A DNA stretch of 64,000 bases from Oscillospiraceae bacterium (GTDB taxonomy: Bacteria; Bacillota; Clostridia; Oscillospirales; Ruminococcaceae), in NCBI GenBank assembly GCA_024404915.1, contig JAKSPJ010000002.1:124001-188000 (forward strand), given 5' to 3'. This document shows positions 34,039 through 41,020 of the stretch, piece by piece. A model generated the notes under the pieces. That model was not told the origin of the DNA, did not search any database, and was given only the letters and a program-made list of their open reading frames with translations. Within the stretch, counting starts at the first letter, position 1, and every line of letters begins with the position of its first letter. A program made the position numbers and the translations under genes.

Positions 34039-35187
34039 TCAGCCGTTCAGCTCCGTATAATTGCCCAGCAGTGTAAAGGAATCACAGCTGTGCTCCAGTT
34101 CACAGAGCAGCCCAAGGATTCCCTCCTGATGCAGATTGCATTCAAGATCAATATAGAAGCGGTAAGCAAAATTGGTACCCGGAATCGGAATACTTTCCAG
34201 CTTCACCATATTAATGCCCAGTGCAGAGATTTTCGCAATCATCTGATACAGTGCGCCGGGCGAATTGGCACAGTTCACGAGAATGCTGAGACGGTCTGCG
34301 CCTGCATAGGACTCTGCGCCCTTGGTGATACACAGAAAACGTGTTTCATTATTAGATTCATTCTGAATATTGCCCTCGTATGCAGTCAGACCATAGAGCT
34401 TTGCACAGACTTCACCTGCAATGGCAGCAACACTCTTATCGTGCGCCTCCGCTGCACGCTGTGCGGCATGGGCAGTGCTTGTGCAGGGAATAACATCCAC
34501 ACCTGTCAGTTCAGAGAGAAAACGGCTGCACTGACCTGCGGCCTGTTCATGGGTATAAATAGTTTTGATATCGGACAGTTCAGTCTGGGGCTGTGTCAGC
34601 AGTACATGGCGAATCAAATGGCGGACACTGCGGACAATGGTGATGTCAGGCTCACGCAAAAGATCGTAGACCTGACGAATGGCACCATGCACACTGTTTT
34701 CTACCGGCAGGATACCGAACTTACAGAGATTGGCTTTCACTGCCTGTACGACTGCAGGAAATCCATTCACAAAAATAATATCGCCCTTGGGGAATAAACG
34801 ATCTGCAGCAGCACCTGCATGACAGCCCTCTACACCGGAAACCGCAATGCGGCCTGTCTGCGGAAATACACTGTGTTCATTTGCACACATGGCAGCAACT
34901 CTTGCAGCAACATTAGTTGCAGGAATCAGTCTGGCTGCCTGCCTTGCACGGGATAATTCCAGAATGCTGCGGAACAGCTGAAATGCAGAATCGCCATGGA
35001 CATCCCCGGCCTTTTCACGGATATTTCTGAGAATATCCCGTTCCCGTGCCGGGTCATATAAGGGCTTAGAGGTGTCCTTGCTTTTGATATCTGCAACAAT
35101 GTCTACCAGTTCCATACGCTGTACAAACAATTCCAGCAGCTGGGAATCGATACTGTCCAGTTGCTGACGCACTTCGGAAAGTTCCAT
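34039..35187 (-). CDS. pheA: Bifunctional chorismate mutase / prephenate dehydratase
   Basis: The protein has 382 residues from the ATG at 35187 (AAAGGAG upstream). It takes chorismate to prephenate and on to phenylpyruvate for Phe synthesis. Residues 1-90 are an AroQ-type chorismate mutase (VRQQLDSIDSQLLELFVQRMELV, DPARERDIL). The prephenate dehydratase domain follows, with LPVENSVHGAIRQVYDLL and the catalytic NNETRFL motif. Residues from about 300 form an ACT regulatory domain (LSILVNCANSPGALYQMI, KLESIPIPGTNFAYRFYID), the usual site of Phe inhibition. It is the last gene of the aro operon. Confidence 0.95.
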   Translation of the reverse strand: MELSEVRQQLDSIDSQLLELFVQRMELVDIVADIKSKDTSKPLYDPARERDILRNIREKAGDVHGDSAFQLFRSILELSRARQAARLIPATNVAARVAAMCANEHSVFPQTGRIAVSGVEGCHAGAAADRLFPKGDIIFVNGFPAVVQAVKANLCKFGILPVENSVHGAIRQVYDLLREPDITIVRSVRHLIRHVLLTQPQTELSDIKTIYTHEQAAGQCSRFLSELTGVDVIPCTSTAHAAQRAAEAHDKSVAAIAGEVCAKLYGLTAYEGNIQNESNNETRFLCITKGAESYAGADRLSILVNCANSPGALYQMIAKISALGINMVKLESIPIPGTNFAYRFYIDLECNLHQEGILGLLCELEHSCDSFTLLGNYTELNG

Positions 35188-35242
35188 CTGTGATTCTCCT
35201 TTTACAATCAAATTCGTTGTCTTATCAATCTGTGATATCTCT

Positions 35243-36331
35243 TTACAGTTTTCCATCCGTAAGCAATACATCCAGTGTGACAAGGGCCGCAGCCGCTTCT
35301 GCCACCGGGACTGCACGCTGCGCAATACAGGGATCATGCCGTCCATGAATTTCAATGGTAGTATTCTGCTTTGTTTCCAAAGAAACTGTATTCTGCGTAA
35401 TACCAATGGATGGCGTAGGCTTCATGGCAATGCGGAACCGCACAGGCATACCTGTGGTGATGCCGCCTAAAATACCGCCGTTGCGGTTCGTAGCCGTGCG
35501 AATTCCCCCTGCTTCATCTACGCAGAATGGATCATTTGCCTGGGAACCACGCATAGCAGAAAGGCCGAAGCCATCACCGAATTCTACGCCCTTTACCGCA
35601 GGAATGCCGAACAGCACTCTTGCAAGACGATTTTCGATGCCGTCAAACATCGGATCGCCAAGACCTGCCGGCAGCCCTGTAATCATGCACTCAATGGTGC
35701 CTCCGATGGAGTCCATCTCCTCCCTTGCTGCCAGGATTTCATTCTGCATCTGCTCGCCGCAGGCATCAGAAATAACAGGAAATGCCTTCTGAGCAATCTG
35801 TTCAAACAGCTGCGGTGAAGGCTGCATGGGGAACATCTCATCCGATACAGAACCGATGGTGGCAAGGTGGGCACCGATAAAGATGCCATGCCGTTCCAGG
35901 ATTTGCTTTGCAATGCCGCCGGCTGCACAAATCGGTGCAGTCAGTCTGCCGGAGAAATGGCCGCCGCCCCGCATATCTGCATAGCCGTTCCACTTGACAA
36001 ATGCAGAATAATCTGCGTGAGACGGCCGTGGATTTTTCAGCAGATTGCTATAGTCTCCTGAACGTGTATTAGTATTTGCTATGCGAATACAAACCGGGAA
36101 ACCGGTAATGCGATTATCCAGCACACCGGAAACAAATTCAGGAATATCCGGCTCTTTTCTGGATGTGGACAAACTGTTTCTTCCGCCCTGCCGTCTCTCC
36201 ATGAACAGCATCAGTTTTTCAAAATCAATGATTTCGCCTGCCGGCAGACCCTCTATCAATGCACCGATACCGTTTCCATGTGATTCACCGTAAATGGAAA
36301 CTTTCAGTGATTCGCCAAAACTTGAAGCCAT
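35243..36331 (-). CDS. aroC: Chorismate synthase
   Basis: The protein has 362 residues from the ATG at 36331 (AAGAGGTG upstream). It converts EPSP to chorismate with reduced FMN. The signature GESHGNGIGALIEGLPAG is at the N-terminus. RRQGGRNSLSTSRKEPD, HADYSAFVKWNGYADMRGGGHFSGR and the C-terminal GRHDPCIAQRAVPVAEA are all present. It lies between aroA and pheA with short gaps. Confidence 0.96.
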   Translation of the reverse strand: MASSFGESLKVSIYGESHGNGIGALIEGLPAGEIIDFEKLMLFMERRQGGRNSLSTSRKEPDIPEFVSGVLDNRITGFPVCIRIANTNTRSGDYSNLLKNPRPSHADYSAFVKWNGYADMRGGGHFSGRLTAPICAAGGIAKQILERHGIFIGAHLATIGSVSDEMFPMQPSPQLFEQIAQKAFPVISDACGEQMQNEILAAREEMDSIGGTIECMITGLPAGLGDPMFDGIENRLARVLFGIPAVKGVEFGDGFGLSAMRGSQANDPFCVDEAGGIRTATNRNGGILGGITTGMPVRFRIAMKPTPSIGITQNTVSLETKQNTTIEIHGRHDPCIAQRAVPVAEAAAALVTLDVLLTDGKL

Positions 36332-36399
36332 ATAGTTGCACCTCTTATCTGTGGACAATTCCGGCAGACCGCATGCTGCGCTGTCGGAATGAACCGAGT

Positions 36400-37671
36400 T
36401 TACTCAAATGTGACATTTCCGCCCAGTAAGCGGTAATCCTCAAAAAATGCAGGATAGGACTTGTTGACTGCTTCCGCCCCCAGAATGGTCACCGGATGGG
36501 AGCATCTGATTGCGGCAATGGCGGCTGCCATAACCAGTCTGTGGTCATTTTTGGCATCTACAGTACCGCCGGTCAGCGTACCGCCGTAAATGGTCAGACC
36601 GTCAGGATGTTCATCCACACTGCCGCCGATGGCACGAAGCAGGTCTGCTGTGGCAGTGAGGCGGTCTGATTCCTTCAGCCGCAGCCGTTCCGCATTGGTA
36701 AAATGACTGGTACCGTTTCCAAGCGCTGCACGTACTGCCAGAATGGGCAGCAAATCCGGAATGGCCTCCATGGAAACATTCAGCGTATGGAGTTCTTCGC
36801 CGCTTACCTGAATCTGATTTTCGGTACAGAAGATATCTGCGCCGGACTGTGCCAATATTTCACAGATTGCTTTATCACCCTGAATGGATTCTGTGTGAAG
36901 ACTGTTGACAGTAACACACTGATGCTTCTGCAAAGCACCTGCAGTCAGCCAGAAAGCAGCATTGGACCAGTCACCGTCAATATCGGGATCATCCGGGAAA
37001 TGCAGTGTCTGTCTGCCTGCGATACGATAGCGAAGCATGCCCTCTTCCGTGCAGATTTCGATGGATGCGCCAAACTGCTGCAAAGTACGGATTGTCATAT
37101 CCACATATGCTGCCGACTGCAGTGCCGTTGTCAGACGGATTTCGCTGTCCGCTTCACAGAAGGGCAATGCCATCAGAAGACCGCTTAAAAACTGTGAGCT
37201 GATATTGCCCGGGATTTCATAAATGCCGCCTGTCAGTGTACCCTTGGCAGACAGAGGCAGCGTGGTTTGTGCAAAGCATATGCCATGGGCAGACATGGCA
37301 TCCGTCAATGTGCCAATGGGACGTTCCGGCAGTCTTCCGCTGCCGGTAACAGAAATGCTGCGGCAGACACTCATGGCTACAGGCAGAAGGAAGCGGAGTG
37401 TGGAACCGCTTTCTCCGCAGTCCAGGTCTGCATGGGGCTGCTCCTTGACAGGGGTAATCCAAATGCCTTCTTCCGCTTGTCTGAAAGAAGCACCCAGTGC
37501 CTCCAGGCAGCGGATTGTGGCAGCAATATCATCGCAATGCGGCTCTTTCAGCGGCAGAAATCCGCCATTTTCAGACAGTGCCGCACAAATCAGTTTGCGG
37601 TGCGCATCGGATTTTGACGGGATAGCCGTAACAGTGCCGTGGAGCACTCCGGGAGAACAGATTACATTCAT
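36400..37671 (-). CDS. aroA: EPSP synthase (3-phosphoshikimate 1-carboxyvinyltransferase)
   Basis: The protein has 423 residues from the ATG at 37671 (GGAGGAAACAGC upstream). It joins shikimate-3-phosphate and PEP. The N-terminal SKSDAHRKL, the ESGSTLRFLLPVA strand, FTNAERLRLKESDRL and DHRLVMAAAIAAI motifs are intact. The Gly-rich region around residue 90 (CGESGSTLRF) fits the family. Its start codon overlaps the aroB stop (ATGA), so the two are translationally coupled. Confidence 0.95.
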   Translation of the reverse strand: MNVICSPGVLHGTVTAIPSKSDAHRKLICAALSENGGFLPLKEPHCDDIAATIRCLEALGASFRQAEEGIWITPVKEQPHADLDCGESGSTLRFLLPVAMSVCRSISVTGSGRLPERPIGTLTDAMSAHGICFAQTTLPLSAKGTLTGGIYEIPGNISSQFLSGLLMALPFCEADSEIRLTTALQSAAYVDMTIRTLQQFGASIEICTEEGMLRYRIAGRQTLHFPDDPDIDGDWSNAAFWLTAGALQKHQCVTVNSLHTESIQGDKAICEILAQSGADIFCTENQIQVSGEELHTLNVSMEAIPDLLPILAVRAALGNGTSHFTNAERLRLKESDRLTATADLLRAIGGSVDEHPDGLTIYGGTLTGGTVDAKNDHRLVMAAAIAAIRCSHPVTILGAEAVNKSYPAFFEDYRLLGGNVTFE

Positions 37672-38738
37672 GCTGTTTCCTCCAGACCATCTGCAAACAA
37701 TGCCTCCAGGCTTGCAATGGGCATTTTTTCTATACGGCATCGGCCGATTGCTTCCGGCAGAATAACAGTGATATCCTTTGCCGCCGCTTTCTTATCCAGT
37801 GCTGCAATTTTTGCCATCTGCGCAGCAGTGTAGGGGCAGGCAACAGGCAGGCTGCTGCGTTCCAGTGTGCACAGAATACGGTCGCATGCATCCTGGGAAA
37901 GCAGGCCCCGTTTTGCTGCGGCACGGGTAACAATTGCCATGCCGACAGCAACCGCATGGCCGTGCGAAATGCCGAAATCGCTGAGGATTTCAATGGCATG
38001 TGCTGCGGTATGTCCCAGATTCAGCAGTTTCCGAACGCCCTGCTCCTTCGGGTCCTGGGTAACGATATTTGCCTTATAAGCGACTGCACGGGAAATGATT
38101 TCTTCCGCTGACTCAGACGGTGTGCCGCTTTCATAGATGGCGAACAAAGCTTCATCTCCAAGAATGCCGGACTTGATGGCTTCTGCTGCGCCGTCTGCCA
38201 GTTCATGGGGTGTCAGTGTATCCAGCGCATCTGTATCGCAGATAACAGCAATGGGCTGGTGAAACAAGCCCGCCAGGTTTTTGCCGTGCTGGAGATTGAC
38301 TGCGGTTTTTCCTCCCACAGACGCATCCACGGCAGAAAGCAGTGTTGTAGGCATCTGCATAAAGCGAATGCCACGGAGATAGCAGCCGGCAGCAAAGCCG
38401 GTGAGATCGCCCACGACACCGCCGCCCAGTGCAAGTGCAAGGTCTGTACGTGTCAGATGTGCTTCTGCGAAGGCTTCCAGCACTTCTCCCAGCACACGGA
38501 CAGATTTGCTTTCCTCACCTGCATTCACAACATGTGTACTCACGGTAAATCCAGCAGCTTCCAGTGACTTGACAACACGTTCCATATACAGGGGTGCCAC
38601 ATTGGTGTCACTGATCAGCATGACACGGCAGGGAGCAGTCAGTTCGCTGAGTTTTTCTCCTGCCTGATTCATCAGGCCGCTTCCAATCATAATCGGATAG
38701 CTTTCGCCATCCGGCGTTGTAAGAATTTGCGTATTCAT
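37668..38738 (-). CDS. aroB: 3-dehydroquinate synthase
   Basis: The protein has 356 residues. It cyclises DAHP to 3-dehydroquinate with NAD+ and a metal. LISDTNVAPLY, the NAD-binding GGGVVGDLTGFAAGCYLRGI, TTLLSAVDASVGGKTAVN and the metal-binding region LNLGHTAAHAIE with GHAVAVGM are present. The ribosome site is GAGGAGGG. It sits between tyrA and aroA. Confidence 0.96.
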   Translation of the reverse strand: MNTQILTTPDGESYPIMIGSGLMNQAGEKLSELTAPCRVMLISDTNVAPLYMERVVKSLEAAGFTVSTHVVNAGEESKSVRVLGEVLEAFAEAHLTRTDLALALGGGVVGDLTGFAAGCYLRGIRFMQMPTTLLSAVDASVGGKTAVNLQHGKNLAGLFHQPIAVICDTDALDTLTPHELADGAAEAIKSGILGDEALFAIYESGTPSESAEEIISRAVAYKANIVTQDPKEQGVRKLLNLGHTAAHAIEILSDFGISHGHAVAVGMAIVTRAAAKRGLLSQDACDRILCTLERSSLPVACPYTAAQMAKIAALDKKAAAKDITVILPEAIGRCRIEKMPIASLEALFADGLEETA

Positions 38739-38767
38739 TGTAAACCCTCCTCTTTTCCTTTGAGAGA

Positions 38768-39607
38768 TCAGTTTCCGCCGGCAGATGCCTTTGCCAGTCT
38801 GCCCTCACGCAGGCACTTGCAGAGTGCCTCCGGGTCGTTTTCTTCCAGTGCGGTAAGATATGGTTTCAGATTCTCAATCAGAATCTGCAATTCTTCAATC
38901 AGATATTCACGGTTATGCATCATCAGTTCTGTCCACATGTTTTCATCCAGACGTGCAACACGGGATAAATCCCTGAAACTGCCTGCTGAAAAGCCACGGC
39001 GTCTCTGTGCGGTGGGGGATTTGACATAAGCTCCCGAAACAATATGTGCCAGCTGAGATGTATAGGCAATGATTTTGTCATGTTCATCCGGGTCAGAATA
39101 TGTAATCTGTGCAAAGCCAATATCTGAAAAATAATTTTTCAGTGTTTCCAGCGTGCGAAGTTCCGTATTTGCATCCGGTGTCAGAATCATGGATGCTCCT
39201 TCAAAGAGGGATTCAGAGGAATTGACAAATCCGCCTGTTTCCTTGCCTGCCATGGGATGTCCGCCCACATATCTGAAATGATGCTGCTGTGCCAGCGCAC
39301 CCAGTTCATCTACCACAGCACGCTTGATGCCGCAGATATCCACCAGAATGCAGTTTGCCTTTCCCATGGCTGCAGCGTGGTCACTGGCCCATTTCAGCAC
39401 TGCACCGGGACGCAGTGCGGTAATCACAAGCTGACATGTTTCCAGCAGTTCATCTGTCAGTTCCTGATCAATGGCACCTGTCATGCGGGCAAACAGCATC
39501 GTCTCCTTATCCAGGTCATAGCCATATACCGTATGCAGCGTGCGTGCCTTTGTGGCTTTGGCGTAGGATCCGCCGATGAGTCCCAGTCCGATGATTGCAA
39601 TATTCAT
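38768..39607 (-). CDS. tyrA: Prephenate dehydrogenase
   Basis: The protein has 279 residues. It oxidatively decarboxylates prephenate to 4-hydroxyphenylpyruvate for Tyr synthesis. The NAD fold has GLGLIGGSYAKA at the N-terminus, and the substrate-binding signature is GGHPMAGKETGGF. An all-helical C-terminal domain follows. There is no ACT domain, so feedback control is either absent or by another route. Its start overlaps the aroF stop by four bases (ATGA). Confidence 0.94.
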   Translation of the reverse strand: MNIAIIGLGLIGGSYAKATKARTLHTVYGYDLDKETMLFARMTGAIDQELTDELLETCQLVITALRPGAVLKWASDHAAAMGKANCILVDICGIKRAVVDELGALAQQHHFRYVGGHPMAGKETGGFVNSSESLFEGASMILTPDANTELRTLETLKNYFSDIGFAQITYSDPDEHDKIIAYTSQLAHIVSGAYVKSPTAQRRRGFSAGSFRDLSRVARLDENMWTELMMHNREYLIEELQILIENLKPYLTALEENDPEALCKCLREGRLAKASAGGN

Positions 39608-40620
39608 AATGTTTCTCCTTTCTGCAAAAAAGCATGCAGATCGTGAAGGGAATGCGCCAAAGAATGGAAGATCTCCGGTGTAATGGACTGCTTACCGTCG
39701 CAGATTGCATTCTTCGGATCGTTGTGTACTTCAATCATCAGGCCGTCTGCGCCTGCTGCCACCGCTGCCGGTGCGATTTTCGGGACCATCCATGCCTTGC
39801 TGCAGGCTCTGGAGGGATCCACCAGAATCGGCAGATGCGTCAGATGCCGCAGAATATTGACTGCGCCAATATCCAGCATCTGTCTGGTATAGGGTTCAAA
39901 GGTACGGATGCCGGATTCGCACAGAATGACGTTAGGATTTCCACCGTTCATAATATATTCAGCACTCATCAGCCATTCTTCATAGGTGGCAGATGCGCCT
40001 CGCTTCAGCAGAATGGGCTTTTCCTGACGGCCAAGCTCCTTGAGCAGAGAAAAGTTCTGCATATTGCGGGAACCGACCTGAATAATATCAATGTCCTGCA
40101 ATGCGCTCAGCTGGTCAGCATCCGTAATTTCGCTGACAATAGGCAGACCGGTTTCCTCTCTTGCTGTTTTCAGATATGCAATGCCGTCTGCACCCAGACC
40201 CTGGAAGGCATAGGGGGAAGTACGGGGCTGAAATGCACCGCCCAGCAGCATGGTTGCGCCGGCTGCCTTCACCTGTTTTGCAATGCTGACAATCTGGTCT
40301 TCGCTCTCCACAGAACAGGGGCCTGCAATCAGTGTCAGTGCATCCCCGCCAATCTGACAGCCACGGACGGTGATAACGGTGGGTTCCGGATGAAATTTCT
40401 TATTGGAATGCTTATATGGTTCCTGCACACGCTTGACGCTTTCCACAATTTCCAGCGAGGCAATCAGATCGCCGTCAATTGCAGCGGTATCGCCCACAAG
40501 GCCAAGAATAGTATGGGAGGTTCCCACGCTTTTGTTTACAGCAATCTGCTTTTCCTCCAGCCAGGAAACGAGGCTGTCCAGCTGGGCGGGATTTGGATTT
40601 TCTTTCAAAACAACGATCAT
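39604..40620 (-). CDS. aroF: 3-deoxy-7-phosphoheptulonate (DAHP) synthase, type I-beta
   Basis: The protein has 338 residues from the ATG at 40620. It condenses PEP and erythrose-4-phosphate, the entry step of the shikimate pathway. Residues 1-75 are a ferredoxin-like regulatory domain (DAHP_snth_FXD type), the form that can bind Phe or Tyr. The barrel has LIAGPCSVESEDQIV, GGAFQPRTSPYAFQGLG, ESGIRTFEPYTR, PILVDPSRACSKAW and GLMIEVHNDPKNAICDG. It is the first gene of the six-gene aro operon. It starts about 21 bases after a strong attenuator hairpin. Confidence 0.95.
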   Translation of the reverse strand: MIVVLKENPNPAQLDSLVSWLEEKQIAVNKSVGTSHTILGLVGDTAAIDGDLIASLEIVESVKRVQEPYKHSNKKFHPEPTVITVRGCQIGGDALTLIAGPCSVESEDQIVSIAKQVKAAGATMLLGGAFQPRTSPYAFQGLGADGIAYLKTAREETGLPIVSEITDADQLSALQDIDIIQVGSRNMQNFSLLKELGRQEKPILLKRGASATYEEWLMSAEYIMNGGNPNVILCESGIRTFEPYTRQMLDIGAVNILRHLTHLPILVDPSRACSKAWMVPKIAPAAVAAGADGLMIEVHNDPKNAICDGKQSITPEIFHSLAHSLHDLHAFLQKGETL

Positions 40621-40640
40621 CTGGTTCTGATTCCTTTCAT

Positions 40641-40675
40641 AAAAAGTGCTTGCAGTCCGATCTGACTGCAAGCAC
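40641..40675 (-). terminator. Attenuator terminator before aroF
   Basis: On the minus strand GTGCTTGCAGTC, a six-base loop, and GACTGCAAGCAC form a perfect 12-bp stem followed by TTTTT. It lies 21 bases before the aroF start, downstream of the operon promoter, so it would abort transcription unless an alternative fold forms. Parts of the stem are repeated upstream (CTTGCAGT in the leader reading frame and CTTGCAAG near 40700), which could make competing pairs. Confidence 0.88.
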
Positions 40676-40740
40676 GCTGCATTCTGGTTGATTGGGACTT
40701 GCAAGCCCTGCACCCTCTGCAAATGTTTCAGCCAAACCTT

Positions 40741-40812
40741 TCAGACCTTATCTGTACAGATAAAGCCATAAAATCGGTTTACTGATACAAAATGAACTGC
40801 AAGACAGTACAT
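40741..40812 (-). CDS. Candidate aromatic-rich leader peptide of the aro operon
   Basis: A 23-codon frame starts at ATG 40812, about 33 bases after the predicted transcript start. Five of its 23 residues are Phe or Tyr, including an RFYGF cluster at codons 13-17. An AAAGG and a GCAGG lie upstream, the latter close to the ATG. It ends about 65 bases before the attenuator stem. The composition and position are those of a leader peptide whose translation senses charged tRNA-Phe and tRNA-Tyr. This is a proposal from sequence only. Confidence 0.6.
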   Translation of the reverse strand: MYCLAVHFVSVNRFYGFICTDKV

Positions 40813-40851
40813 GAAACCTGCGCATCCTTTCCATCATAATATGATACTTAT

Positions 40852-40880
40852 ATTATAGCATAAATTCCATGGAATTGCAA
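40852..40880 (-). promoter_or_regulatory. Promoter of the aro operon
   Basis: On the minus strand TTGCAA (40880-40875), 17 bases, TATAAT (40857-40852). It predicts a leader RNA of about 225 bases before aroF. Confidence 0.82.
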
Positions 40881-40963
40881 TAGTCAATATGCACAAATGT
40901 TTAATGCGTTAAAGCGTTAGCACAAGTATCTTTCCGGCTGCCGCCTTGTTATAATACCCTTCA

Positions 40964-41003
40964 AATAAAAAGCGAAAAGCGGAAGCTGCCTTCCGCTTTT
41001 CGC
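40964..41003 (-). terminator. Rho-independent terminator after the GH74 gene
   Basis: GCGAAAAGCGGAAG pairs with CTTCCGCTTTTCGC (14 bp) around CTGC, followed on the minus strand by TTTTTATTT. Confidence 0.92.
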
Positions 41004-41020
41004 ACTGTTGAACAGGATAA

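Noticed and set aside
40641..40880. T-box riboswitch before aroF
   Set aside because: No AGGGTGGNACCGCG-like antiterminator sequence or recognisable specifier stem was found, and a short aromatic-rich reading frame explains the layout better.
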